The notes below the pieces were generated by a model, which searched no databases, was not told the origin of the DNA, and saw nothing but the letters and a program-made list of their open reading frames with translations. This document shows, piece by piece, positions 44,226 through 52,894 of a stretch of DNA of 64,000 bases; positions within the stretch are counted from its first letter, which is position 1; every line of letters begins with the position of its first letter. The DNA is from Parabacteroides merdae ATCC 43184 (GTDB taxonomy: Bacteria; Bacteroidota; Bacteroidia; Bacteroidales; Tannerellaceae). The stretch covers positions 930,001 through 994,000 of the forward strand of contig NZ_CP102286.1 of NCBI RefSeq assembly GCF_025151215.1. Reading direction: 5' to 3'. A program made the translations under genes and the position numbers.

Positions 44226-46027
44226 CTTACTTCGTTCCGTGTTACATTGAAATCACTCTGATAATGAACAATAAAGATGTTCGTATTAATGAAACCTCCC
44301 CAGTTATTTACGCGATGGAAATCGAATCCGGTCTGTACGCCCTGGTAATGAATTTTATCCAGATTATTCTCGAAGTTGGAACCATATTTGTTGATTGCTC
44401 CAATGAAAAACATACCGGTGTCGAATCCTAAAATACCATATTTAGGGAATATATTGATCAGGTTTTTACTATACCAGTTTTTATATTTGGTATAGAAGTC
44501 TGCCACCTCTTTCGACAGGTTGTCAGCATAGAAGTTACTGTATATATATGTGTTCAGTGCATAGAAATCTTCCAGACAGTCACGCGTATATGTCTGCCAT
44601 TCAGGATAGCCGAACAAGGTCAGTCCGCATTCGGGTTTTGTTTCCGCCAGCATACGTAACGGAGACTTGATCTTGTTTAGAGCCTCCAATGTGCCCGAAG
44701 TCGGTACGATCACGTTCCGTTTGTCTGTTCTGAGGAGCGTGTCGACATCGGCAGTTAGGGTTTCGGCATTATAATTGATTTCGGTAAATGGGATCTGCCG
44801 TTGTTTCATCTCGGCTTTGAATGCCTTGATAAATTCGGTTTTATCCTTGCCGTCCCTGATGTTCAGTAGGATTATATTGTCTTCGGCAAATAGGTCGCAT
44901 CCGCCTTGAGCCGCTTTGGCATACAGGTAGGAGTGGGGCGTATTTACCTGGTAAACATATGCGTTTGACAACACATCGTCGTTCTTCGATGTAAAAGGAA
45001 TCACATATTTGATGTTGTTCTTCTGGGCAAATTCCGCAACCGGGCCGATCTGGTCGTTTTGTACGGCTCCGATGATGAGGTTGGCATTCTTCAAGGCATC
45101 CTCTTTCAGGATCTCTTTCAGTTTCTTCGTTCCGTTTCCTGTATCATAAACTGACAGATCGATAGAACAGCCTGTGTTTTTAAGACTGTCCACCGCCAGC
45201 AAGAGACCTTCGTAATATTCGATGAAGCGTTGTGTCTCCGTAGACGGGATAGTCTCATTTGTCATAAACGGCAATAACAAGGCTACTTTGACGCTGTTGA
45301 CGCGCTCGATGCTTTTCGGTTCTGAGAGCAACGCATTGACATCTCTTTCCGAAAGCATGGTGGTTGCAGGTTCGGTTGTCATATTCTCTTCGGCTTGTAC
45401 GGGTATCTTAATAGTCATACCGGCCTTAACTCCTTCTTTCAATTTCGGGTTAAGCTTGATCAACTCGTAGCTGGAAATATTGAATTTCCGGCAGATCCGG
45501 TACATGGTTTCCTTTTTCTGGACGGTATATTCAATTTCTTTGGTAACGGTCTTGAGCTCCGTCGTCGGTAAATCTTCCACTTGCGTCGCCGGAATGCGGA
45601 TTGTCTTGCCAATTGTAAAAGTGGAAGTAGACAATCCGGGGTTCGCTTTTACGATGGCGGTAGCGGGAACGGTGTACCGGATGGATAATGAATACAGGGT
45701 TTCTTTGGGCTGTATGGTATGGAAAATATAATTTCCATCTTGCTTCTTAGCAGTACCTCCAACTATGTCGCGTTGCGGTATTTTAAGGGTGGCACCTGCT
45801 TTGATCCCCTCTTTGCTATCTGGATTCAGCCGGTAAATATCATCGGGCGTAACTCCGTACATGGTAGCGATTGCGTAAACAGTTTGCCCTTTTTCTATTG
45901 TATGAAAAAATACATTATTGTCTTGTCCGCTTGTAATAACCACTTGTGATCGGTTGTTTTGTGCATAGATAGATACACCAGCCAGACTCAGAAAGAACGT
46001 CAGTACATATATGTTAATCTTATTCAT
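44222..46027 (-). CDS. LysM-repeat protein with periplasmic-binding-type domain
   Basis: 601-aa exported protein. Signal peptide MNKINIYVLTFFLSLAGVSIYA. It has three LysM peptidoglycan-binding repeats at about 38-85, 92-140 and 155-200 (FHTIEKGQTVYAIATMYGV, FHTIQPKETLYSLSIRYTV, YTVQKKETMYRICRKFNIS). Then a long domain resembles type I periplasmic-binding/Leu-Ile-Val receptors (VKVALLLPFMTNETIPS onward). It would sit in the periplasm on the cell wall. The start at 46027 replaces an upstream ATG at 46066, because a -7 box at 46052-46059 lies between. Coupled to the downstream barrel gene. Confidence 0.85.
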   Translation of the reverse strand: MNKINIYVLTFFLSLAGVSIYAQNNRSQVVITSGQDNNVFFHTIEKGQTVYAIATMYGVTPDDIYRLNPDSKEGIKAGATLKIPQRDIVGGTAKKQDGNYIFHTIQPKETLYSLSIRYTVPATAIVKANPGLSTSTFTIGKTIRIPATQVEDLPTTELKTVTKEIEYTVQKKETMYRICRKFNISSYELIKLNPKLKEGVKAGMTIKIPVQAEENMTTEPATTMLSERDVNALLSEPKSIERVNSVKVALLLPFMTNETIPSTETQRFIEYYEGLLLAVDSLKNTGCSIDLSVYDTGNGTKKLKEILKEDALKNANLIIGAVQNDQIGPVAEFAQKNNIKYVIPFTSKNDDVLSNAYVYQVNTPHSYLYAKAAQGGCDLFAEDNIILLNIRDGKDKTEFIKAFKAEMKQRQIPFTEINYNAETLTADVDTLLRTDKRNVIVPTSGTLEALNKIKSPLRMLAETKPECGLTLFGYPEWQTYTRDCLEDFYALNTYIYSNFYADNLSKEVADFYTKYKNWYSKNLINIFPKYGILGFDTGMFFIGAINKYGSNFENNLDKIHYQGVQTGFDFHRVNNWGGFINTNIFIVHYQSDFNVTRNEVR

Positions 46028-46051
46028 TTGCTGATTTGGATTATTTAGGGG

Positions 46052-46059
46052 CAAAGATA
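46052..46059 (-). promoter_or_regulatory. -7 promoter box of the LysM gene
   Basis: Reads TATCTTTG on the minus strand, 25 bases before the chosen ATG and inside the longer reading frame. Confidence 0.7.
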
Positions 46060-46103
46060 ACAACAAAAAACGAGAGTAATAAAAGATAAGTCGCTAAAGT
46101 GCA

Positions 46104-47804
46104 TTATCTGGCATTTCCGATATCCGTAAAAATTCCCACCTTTCCCTCTTTCAAATAAAACCGTTTGTCATGCTCGGCTAGGAAGCGGATGGTGGTGACG
46201 ATTTTTTCCTCCGGAAAAGGTAATAAGGGGAGCAAGGTGGTGACAGGAAGCAGTTGCCGGGTGGAAAGCAGTCTGAGTAACAGGTCGCGTATGGCGTTGA
46301 AATCCCGGTTGTTCAGGCCGGAATCATTCTTGGAAAGGCAGACGTCGCAACATCCGCAATCTTCCGTATTCTTTTCCCCGAAATAGGAGAGTAGCAGGCG
46401 ACTCCGGCATATATGTATCCCGTTCATGTATTCCACCACTTTCGAAATGCGTTTTTTCATTCTTTCCCGACGTTCCTCATAAGCGGAAGATGGGATAATA
46501 AGGGCATTTGTTCGCACACGTGGATGCGTATATGTGATTTGGGAGGCGGTCTGGAAGGATGATTCGTCTATTGCTTCGCAATATTCAATGTAGCCGGACA
46601 GTTCTAGCAACTTCAATGCATGATGTATCTGTAGCGGAGGAAGCTGGCAAGTGGAATAGAAATCCGTCAGTTCAAAGTTATGAACGATATCTTTTCCTTG
46701 TCCTTCCTGAATTCGGAAATAATCGCCCAACGCTTCATATACTTTTCCGATCAGCTTCTTTTCGGGAAACTCATCGTCTATCCGCTTTTTCAGATGAAAA
46801 CTATCCGTATCTGTACAGAGAGCTACTGCAAAGGCTTTCCGGCTGTCTCGTCCGACGCGGCCTGCCTCCTGGAAATATTCTTCCAATGATCCCGGCATAT
46901 CCAGATGGACAACCAACCGCACGTCCGGCTTGTCGATTCCCATCCCGAAAGCATTCGTGGCGACCATTACGCGGCACTCGTTATTTTTCCAACGGTGCTG
47001 CCGGATCGCCTTTTCTTCCCGGTTCAGTCCGGCATGAAAGAAATCGGCAGATATTCCGGCTTGTTGCAGGAAGAGAGCTGCCTCTTTTGTCTGTTTCCGG
47101 CTCCGGGTATAGACGATAGCCGTGCCGGGCACTTTTCCGAGTATGTAGGCCAGTGTGCCCAGCTTGTCTTCCGTACGGCGCACGATGTAGGCAAGGTTCG
47201 GACGGACAAAGCTTGTCCGGAACACATTCTTCTCCTTGAAAAGCAATCGTCTCTGTATGTCGTCCACGACTTCGGGCGTGGCAGTCGCCGTCAGTGCCAG
47301 TACCGGCACGCCGGGCAGTTGCTCCCGAATGTCGGCGATATGGAGATAGGAAGGGCGGAAGTCATAGCCCCATTGCGAGATACAATGGCTTTCATCCACC
47401 ACTAACAGGCAGACGTTCATGGCCTGTAGCTTTTCCCTGAATAATCCGGTGGCAAGCCGTTCGGGCGAAACGTACAGGAACTTGTATTGTCCGGAAACGC
47501 AATTCTCCAATTCCGCAACGATTTCCTGCCGGCCCATGCCCGAATATACAGCCGTAGCTTTGATCCCGACCCGGCGCAGATTGTCGACCTGGTCGCGCAT
47601 CAAAGCGATAAGCGGGGTAATGACAAGGCAAATCCCTTCCATCGCCAATGCCGGAACCTGGAAGGTGACCGATTTGCCGCCTCCCGTCGGCATCAGGCCG
47701 AGCGTGTCTCTTCCGGCACAGACGGAATGGATAATATCCTCCTGTAGGGGACGGAAAGCAGGGTATCCCCAATACTTCCTTAAGATCTTATGGTAGACAT
47801 CCAC
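46104..47804 (-). CDS. recQ: RecQ-family ATP-dependent DNA helicase
   Basis: 566-aa superfamily 2 3'-5' DNA helicase acting in recombination and fork repair. Motifs: Q motif FRPLQEDII, Walker A MPTGGGKS (about 38-45), DEAH-type VDESHCISQWGYDFRPSY, motif III ALTATATPEV and motif VI QEAGRVGRDSRK. The RecQ zinc site follows: CRSRLLLSYFG and CGCCDVC. It lacks the HRDC domain of full RecQ and is shorter, like the second RecQ paralogue of Bacteroidales; a winged-helix part is present but brief. recJ ends 9 bases upstream, so they form a repair operon. Confidence 0.93.
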   Translation of the reverse strand: MDVYHKILRKYWGYPAFRPLQEDIIHSVCAGRDTLGLMPTGGGKSVTFQVPALAMEGICLVITPLIALMRDQVDNLRRVGIKATAVYSGMGRQEIVAELENCVSGQYKFLYVSPERLATGLFREKLQAMNVCLLVVDESHCISQWGYDFRPSYLHIADIREQLPGVPVLALTATATPEVVDDIQRRLLFKEKNVFRTSFVRPNLAYIVRRTEDKLGTLAYILGKVPGTAIVYTRSRKQTKEAALFLQQAGISADFFHAGLNREEKAIRQHRWKNNECRVMVATNAFGMGIDKPDVRLVVHLDMPGSLEEYFQEAGRVGRDSRKAFAVALCTDTDSFHLKKRIDDEFPEKKLIGKVYEALGDYFRIQEGQGKDIVHNFELTDFYSTCQLPPLQIHHALKLLELSGYIEYCEAIDESSFQTASQITYTHPRVRTNALIIPSSAYEERRERMKKRISKVVEYMNGIHICRSRLLLSYFGEKNTEDCGCCDVCLSKNDSGLNNRDFNAIRDLLLRLLSTRQLLPVTTLLPLLPFPEEKIVTTIRFLAEHDKRFYLKEGKVGIFTDIGNAR

Positions 47805-47813
47805 CGCATCCCT

Positions 47814-49538
47814 TCATATATCGTTCTCCTTGATGTCCTTCACCATCAGTTGCAACGACGTGTTGCCGTTGTAGGTGTTCTCCTCGATGGTGTAGCAGAT
47901 ATTGAAAGGCTTCATGTTCTTGATATGCGTATTGTGCTGGTGCATGCCGAATGCAATGCCGTGTATCGGTGTGTTCGACTTGTCGTCGATCAATTCCAGT
48001 TTGATATGTTCCAAGTCTTTCCCTACCAACTTGCTGGTTCCGTAATCTTTGACTCCGAGCGAGCAGAATACGGGCTTCTGGTTGTCCGGGCCGAACGGAT
48101 TCATCTTTTTCAACTCACTCATGAACTTGGCGTTGATATCTTGCAGGTCCAGCACGGCATCTATATCGATCTGCGGCGTCATCTGTTCGGGGATGATCTC
48201 GTCGGCGGCCAGCTTGAGGAACCGCTGGGTGAAAGCGTCCAGGTTTTCCTCTTTCAGGGAGAGGCCGGCGGCATACGTGTGGCCACCGAAGTTTTCCAAC
48301 AGGTCGCGGCAGCTTTCGATTGCTTTGTATATGTCGAATCCCGTGACCGAGCGAGCGGAACCAGTGATCAGTTCGGACGATTTCGTCAGGACGACTGCCG
48401 GGCGGTAGTATTTTTCCGTCAGGCGGGAAGCGACGATGCCGATCACCCCTTTGTGCCATCCCGGATTGTAGACGATGATCGCCTTACGGTCTTCCATGTT
48501 CTGGAATTCGTCGATGATGGCGTTCGCCTCGTCTGTAATCTTCTTGTCCAGTTCGCGGCGTTCTTCGTTATACTGGTTGATGCTCTCGCTCTTTTCGCGG
48601 GCCACGTCGACATCCTTCGCCAGGAGCAGTTCGACCGCTTCCTTTCCGTTCATCATACGGCCGGAAGCGTTGATGCGAGGTCCGATCTTGAAGACGATGT
48701 CGCTGATCGTGATCTCTTTGCCCGACAGGCCGCAGATATCGATGATCCCTTTCAGGCCGAGGCTCGGATTGCTGTTAAGCTGCTTCAGGCCGTAGTAAGC
48801 CAATATGCGGTTTTCGCCGGTGATGGGGACGATGTCCGAGGCGATGCTGACCGCCGTCAGCTCCAGCAGTTTCTCCAGGTCGGCAAACGGGAAGTTGTTG
48901 CTTTTGGCGAATGCCTGCATGAACTTGAACCCGACGCCGCATCCCGACAGATGTTCGTACGGATAGACCGAGTCCACCCGCTTGGCATCCAGTACGGCGA
49001 CGGCATCGGGCAATGTGTCGTCCGGCATGTGATGGTCGCAGATAATAAAATCGATCCCCAACTGCTTGGCATATTCGATCTTTTCGATGGCCTTGATGCC
49101 GCAGTCGAGCGAGATCACTAGCGTGATCCCGTTTTCCCGGGCGTAATTGATCCCTTTGTACGAAATCCCGTATCCTTCGTCATACCGGTCCGGAATATAA
49201 TAATCCAATGCCGATGAATAAGGACGCAAATACTTGTAGACCAATGAGACGGCAGTCGTACCGTCTACATCGTAGTCTCCGTAAATCAAAATCTTTTCTT
49301 TATTACCCAGTGCTTTATTCAAGCGTTTGACCGCCTTCTCCATATCTGGCATGAGGAATGGATCATGCAGGTCGTTCAAGCTGGGTTTAAAGAATTTCTT
49401 CACCTCTTCAACAGTGGTGAGTCCTCGCTGAACGAGCAAAAGACATACGACCGGACTGAGTCCCAGTTGGCTTGCCAGCCTGTCTCTCTTATGTAACTCT
49501 TCTTCTGTTGGGGTTTGAAAGTTCCATTTTGTAATCAT
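47814..49538 (-). CDS. recJ: Single-stranded-DNA exonuclease RecJ
   Basis: 574-aa 5'-3' ssDNA exonuclease that works with RecQ in RecF-type repair. DHH-family motifs: motif I YGDYDVDGTTAV (metal Asp residues), motif II with SLDCGIK, motif III CDHHMPDD giving the DHH name, then the DHHA1 domain with GGHTYAAGLSL. C-terminal OB-fold region present. It lies 9 bases upstream of recQ. A 443-codon antisense frame overlaps it and is a composition artefact. Confidence 0.95.
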   Translation of the reverse strand: MITKWNFQTPTEEELHKRDRLASQLGLSPVVCLLLVQRGLTTVEEVKKFFKPSLNDLHDPFLMPDMEKAVKRLNKALGNKEKILIYGDYDVDGTTAVSLVYKYLRPYSSALDYYIPDRYDEGYGISYKGINYARENGITLVISLDCGIKAIEKIEYAKQLGIDFIICDHHMPDDTLPDAVAVLDAKRVDSVYPYEHLSGCGVGFKFMQAFAKSNNFPFADLEKLLELTAVSIASDIVPITGENRILAYYGLKQLNSNPSLGLKGIIDICGLSGKEITISDIVFKIGPRINASGRMMNGKEAVELLLAKDVDVAREKSESINQYNEERRELDKKITDEANAIIDEFQNMEDRKAIIVYNPGWHKGVIGIVASRLTEKYYRPAVVLTKSSELITGSARSVTGFDIYKAIESCRDLLENFGGHTYAAGLSLKEENLDAFTQRFLKLAADEIIPEQMTPQIDIDAVLDLQDINAKFMSELKKMNPFGPDNQKPVFCSLGVKDYGTSKLVGKDLEHIKLELIDDKSNTPIHGIAFGMHQHNTHIKNMKPFNICYTIEENTYNGNTSLQLMVKDIKENDI

Positions 49539-49722
49539 TATATATTGTTTTTTTCTTTTTTATCGTCTCTGATATATCGGATATGCGGGTTTATGGTGAT
49601 AAAACCTCCAATATATTTGAATCCGTAAAGTTAGATAATATAAATGGATATTTCTGTTCGGCGGCTTGCTTTTTTATTAATTAGAAGCTGTTTTAATTTT
49701 TTCAAGCTGCTCTCCGGCTGTT

Positions 49723-49760
49723 TTTTGCCTATTTGGAGGGGGTGAAATGGCTGATTATGG
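49723..49760. repeat. 38-bp imperfect direct repeat, left copy
   Basis: 30 of 38 bases match 52201-52238, in the same orientation. The core TTTTGCCT.TTTGGAGG is shared. Confidence 0.6.
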
Positions 49761-49834
49761 ATGATCATTGGCAACATTGAATTATAAAACCACGTTTTGC
49801 TTATGAGAGATAAGGCAAGATAGTTTTTTTATTG

Positions 49835-49842
49835 TATATTTG
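49835..49842 (+). promoter_or_regulatory. -7 promoter box of the nuclease gene
   Basis: TATATTTG, 94 bases before the start; no clear -33. Confidence 0.55.
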
Positions 49843-49936
49843 CCAAGTACACAGCGTACATAGGATTTTTATTATGTATGGTCAAGCGTGGGGGTAAGGT
49901 TGTTTTTCGTACATCTCCCTTCATTATATTATTATT

Positions 49937-51082
49937 ATGGACAAAATACAAACCCTCTTATCTCAAATATCTTTATTGTCAAAAAAGAATAATGAGATTT
50001 TGGAAATAATGGGTACTCGTTTTAATATATTTCATATTTTAGGAGTGAGCCATTATGAAAATACTCATTCTACTATTCTGGCAGAACTCTTGAATCCTGA
50101 AGGAACACACGGATTACATAACTCATTCTTAAAGCTGTTTTTGGATATAAATCAGATAGAAGGTTTTGACTCCCGGAATGCTTTGGTAAGGACAGAAGTC
50201 GCAGTTTCTGAATATGGAAGAATTGACATTCTTATAGAAAGTTCAAATTGGGCAGTTATTATCGAAAATAAGTTTTATGCCAAGGATCAGCCGGAACAGT
50301 TAAAACGTTATAATGAATATGCAATAGGGAAATATGGCGTAGGAAATTATATGATTCTATATTTAACACCGGACGGCAGATATGCCTCTGATGATAGTGG
50401 GAGAGGAGTTGATTATAGATGTATTTCTTATAAAAAAACTATTATAGAGTGGCTGGGACAATGTGTCGGGATTGCAGTTCACCGACCGTTGGTCCGTGAA
50501 ACAATAAATCAATATATAAATTATTTAAAACAATTAACAGGACAAGATATGAGCACGATAGTTCAATCTGAAATTATTAATTTGCTTTCGAAAGCTGAAA
50601 ATATAGAGTCTGTTTTGCAAATACCGACCTATATAGAAGCCGTGAAAGATGCCATTATGACAAAAATGATTCAATCTGTGGCCTTGGAATGTGGCGTGAA
50701 AGGTGGATTACGGACAGACCTAAAGGAGCGTGAGTTTTATTTTTATAAGGAATCATGGAAAGAAGGAACTTCTATTTATTTTGGATTGGATAAAGGTAAA
50801 GTTTATTATGCAATTAAAACAAAAGAGTCTCTGGATGGGAAGGCTAAGCCGGAAATATATCTGGAACATTTATTTGAAGAAGGAATAGATGCGTTTGATC
50901 CTTATGGCTATGGATATATTTGTGAATATGACTGGTTGACAAATAATCATATATGGGTGGAGATGGCTGATGGTTCATTTGCCAAGAAGTATATTATTCC
51001 TTCTGTAAAGAAGATACTTGAATTTGTCGAATGTGATGAAATGTTGAAATCAAAATTAGAAGAAAGAAATGAAAACGTTTAA
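49937..51082 (+). CDS. PD-(D/E)XK nuclease family protein
   Basis: 381 aa. The N-terminal 130 residues carry a PD-(D/E)XK nuclease core of the PDDEXK_4 type (recalled as PF14281): helix YENTHSTILAELLNP (Glu41/His44), active-site Asp97 in EYGRIDILIE, the ENK triad Glu110-x-Lys112 in WAVIIENKFYA, and the trailing Gln-rich DQPEQLKRYN. The remaining 250 residues are a family-specific C-terminal domain I cannot name. Such proteins occur in restriction-like or anti-phage contexts, but function here is inference. The gene is more A+T-rich than its neighbours and overlaps the next gene by 14 bases. Confidence 0.82.
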   Translation: MDKIQTLLSQISLLSKKNNEILEIMGTRFNIFHILGVSHYENTHSTILAELLNPEGTHGLHNSFLKLFLDINQIEGFDSRNALVRTEVAVSEYGRIDILIESSNWAVIIENKFYAKDQPEQLKRYNEYAIGKYGVGNYMILYLTPDGRYASDDSGRGVDYRCISYKKTIIEWLGQCVGIAVHRPLVRETINQYINYLKQLTGQDMSTIVQSEIINLLSKAENIESVLQIPTYIEAVKDAIMTKMIQSVALECGVKGGLRTDLKEREFYFYKESWKEGTSIYFGLDKGKVYYAIKTKESLDGKAKPEIYLEHLFEEGIDAFDPYGYGYICEYDWLTNNHIWVEMADGSFAKKYIIPSVKKILEFVECDEMLKSKLEERNENV

Positions 51083-51893
51083 TTGTTGGTTGATTGCGAA
51101 TGTGTTGCCTTACGTCGTAGCTATAAGTTGTTATTTTGCTATAGGAGGCTTAGGGCTAAGAATGAATTGTTTTTCTTTTTGGGATTATTTTGTAGTATTT
51201 GGTTGTGGGGGTATTTTTTCCATCATAGTTATGATTTATACATATTGTAATATCGAGGAAGTTCTTTCTTGCCGTTTTATATGGGGGAACAGCAATGTGA
51301 GTATATTCTCATTTTCTTTAATTTATACTCTTAGAAAAGGAATATTAGCGTTCCTTTTACCTGGGGCAATTTATTTTTCCATCCTTCTTTTTTTAATGGA
51401 GGATAATAAGAATAATGAAACAGAACAAGTTACTGAACAAGTAAAGGCAAATGCGAAACCATCTGCTTCAGAAAAGAAAGATGCCAAAGATAAAGAGGTT
51501 GTAATGGTTTGCGAATATATTGAAAAAGGAGATTATTATATTTACTATCCTGAACAGTGTATGGCCCAGAATGATAATAATTTGGTATTCCTTTCAGAGA
51601 ATGGAATAAAGATCGAAGCATTTTTCAATGAAAGTGAATCATTGGATATTCATTATCAGAATGGAATAAAATATAATGAAGAACATGGGTGGAACACGAC
51701 TTACAAACATCGTTCAAAGACGGGTTATTTTTTATCCGGAAAGAATTCGGACGGGATTATTTATTATCAGAAAACTGTAAAAAAAGATTTCGGTAGTTAT
51801 TATACAATCCGAATTGAGTATCCAGAATCAGAAAAAGATTTTGGGGATCAATATATTAAATATTATATAAAGCGTTTCCCTGAGCAAATATAA
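51069..51893 (+). CDS. Three-TM membrane protein, unknown, coupled to the nuclease
   Basis: 274 aa, unrecognised. Three hydrophobic segments at about 8-28, 40-60 and 92-110, then a charged low-complexity linker (about 111-145, rich in Lys, Glu, Ala). A soluble beta-rich C-terminal domain of about 130 residues is rich in Tyr and Lys (KTVKKDFGSYYTIRIEYPES near the end). By its position after TM3 this domain may face the periplasm. Its start overlaps the end of the nuclease frame by 14 bases, so the two are co-translated. No homologous family comes to mind. A+T-rich like its partner, suggesting joint transfer. Confidence 0.7.
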   Translation: MKTFNCWLIANVLPYVVAISCYFAIGGLGLRMNCFSFWDYFVVFGCGGIFSIIVMIYTYCNIEEVLSCRFIWGNSNVSIFSFSLIYTLRKGILAFLLPGAIYFSILLFLMEDNKNNETEQVTEQVKANAKPSASEKKDAKDKEVVMVCEYIEKGDYYIYYPEQCMAQNDNNLVFLSENGIKIEAFFNESESLDIHYQNGIKYNEEHGWNTTYKHRSKTGYFLSGKNSDGIIYYQKTVKKDFGSYYTIRIEYPESEKDFGDQYIKYYIKRFPEQI

Positions 51894-52070
51894 AAAAACG
51901 TTACCGGACGAGGGGAACGGCTGACTGTCGTGCAAATCTGTATCTTTCGCTATGCTGAATGTGATACAGTCCGAAAAACAGTCGGTGAACCAGTATTTCC
52001 GACAGATGATACTTTAGTGCCGGGAATTTTTGTAACAAAAAAACGGCTCAGTAGATGTTTTTGGTGAATG

Positions 52071-52097
52071 AAGGGTGGCACATCGCCACTCTTTTTT
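52071..52097 (+). terminator. Terminator downstream of the nuclease module
   Basis: 7-bp stem GGGTGGC/GCCACTC (one G-T), 5-nt loop, T6. Confidence 0.75.
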
Positions 52098-52200
52098 GAT
52101 ATATCAAAATGTCACTACCACCCCGTGTAAATCGGATTAGTACCCCATGTTCTATGAATTAATATAGCGGGTAATATTTTTAACATAATAAAAAGAAGCG

Positions 52201-52238
52201 TTTTGCCTGTTTGGAGGAAGCAAAATGGCAGATTCCGG
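52201..52238. repeat. 38-bp imperfect direct repeat, right copy
   Basis: Partner of 49723-49760. Seven of the eight differences are grouped in the second half. Confidence 0.6.
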
Positions 52239-52304
52239 GAGTGGCGATTCTTGGAAACTGTTTGAAAAAAGTCCAAACCGCTTTCCAAGTCCGCGAATGA
52301 TTTG

Positions 52305-52312
52305 TACATTTG
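52305..52312 (+). promoter_or_regulatory. -7 promoter box of the tsaC-type gene
   Basis: TACATTTG, 20 bases before the start codon; probably drives the run of four genes through fmt. Confidence 0.6.
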
Positions 52313-52331
52313 TGACATTATTTAAAAAACA

Positions 52332-52892
52332 ATGACGGAAGATATTCAAAAAGCCTGCGAAATTATGCAGGCGGGAGGCATAATACTCTATCCTACAGAT
52401 ACGATCTGGGGAATTGGTTGCGATGCGACCAACGAGAAAGCCGTACAAAAAGTGTACGAGTTGAAGAAGAGAACGGACAATAAGGCTATGCTGGTATTGA
52501 CCGACAGTTCGGCAAAACTGAGCATGTACGTGTCGGATATGCCCGATATAGCTTGGGACCTGATCGAAGTGGCCGATAAACCGCTTACGATTATCTATCC
52601 TCATGCAAAGAATCTGGCGAGCAATCTCTTAGGTGAAGACGGAAGTGTCGGCATCCGGGTGACGAACGAAGAGTTTTCCCGTAAACTGTGCGAACGTTTC
52701 CGCAGGCCATTGGTTTCCACCTCTGCGAACGTGAGCGGCGAGCCTTCTCCGGGTAATTTCAGCGAGGTGTCGGACAGTATTAAGAACGGGGTCGATTATA
52801 TTGTGAAATATCGCCAGGATGATATGAGCAAGGCCAAGCCTTCCAATATCATCAAATTAGGAGACGGTGGCGTTATCCAGGTAATCAGATAA
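52332..52892 (+). CDS. tsaC: L-threonylcarbamoyladenylate synthase
   Basis: 186-aa YrdC/Sua5-domain enzyme making threonylcarbamoyl-AMP from Thr, bicarbonate and ATP, first step of the t6A37 tRNA modification. Family signature: early GGIILYPTDTIWGIGCD, the KKRTDNKAML segment with the conserved Lys/Arg, and STSANVSGEPSP. It lacks the Sua5 C-terminal domain, so it is the short TsaC type. The next gene begins 2 bases after its stop, so they share a transcript. Confidence 0.92.
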   Translation: MTEDIQKACEIMQAGGIILYPTDTIWGIGCDATNEKAVQKVYELKKRTDNKAMLVLTDSSAKLSMYVSDMPDIAWDLIEVADKPLTIIYPHAKNLASNLLGEDGSVGIRVTNEEFSRKLCERFRRPLVSTSANVSGEPSPGNFSEVSDSIKNGVDYIVKYRQDDMSKAKPSNIIKLGDGGVIQVIR

Positions 52893-52894
52893 AA

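Larger units (their letters stand above)
49539..49936. other. Intergenic region between recJ and the nuclease gene
   Basis: A+T-rich, no gene. It contains the left 38-bp repeat (49723-49760) and a TATATTTG box at 49835-49842. The transcript would have a leader of about 90 nt with a small GTACA/TGTAC-type pairing near 49848-49861. Confidence 0.5.
51894..52331. other. Intergenic region after the nuclease module
   Basis: 438 bases. About 51905-52055 is less A+T-rich and reads for 50 codons without a stop in one frame (ERLTVVQICIFRYAE onward, ending at a TGA near 52068). It may be a gene remnant, which I could not identify. After it come a terminator (52071-52097), the right 38-bp repeat (52201-52238) and the tsaC promoter box. 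Confidence 0.5.

Noticed and set aside
43563..46027. Type IX secretion / gliding cluster
   Set aside because: PorT-like and GldB-like proteins are far apart and no PorV, PorU, GldK-N or Sov-type gene is present.
47790..49121. 443-codon plus-strand open frame
   Set aside because: It is antisense to recJ, whose motifs are complete. The product is an artefact of codon bias (V/D/R-rich) with no family resemblance.
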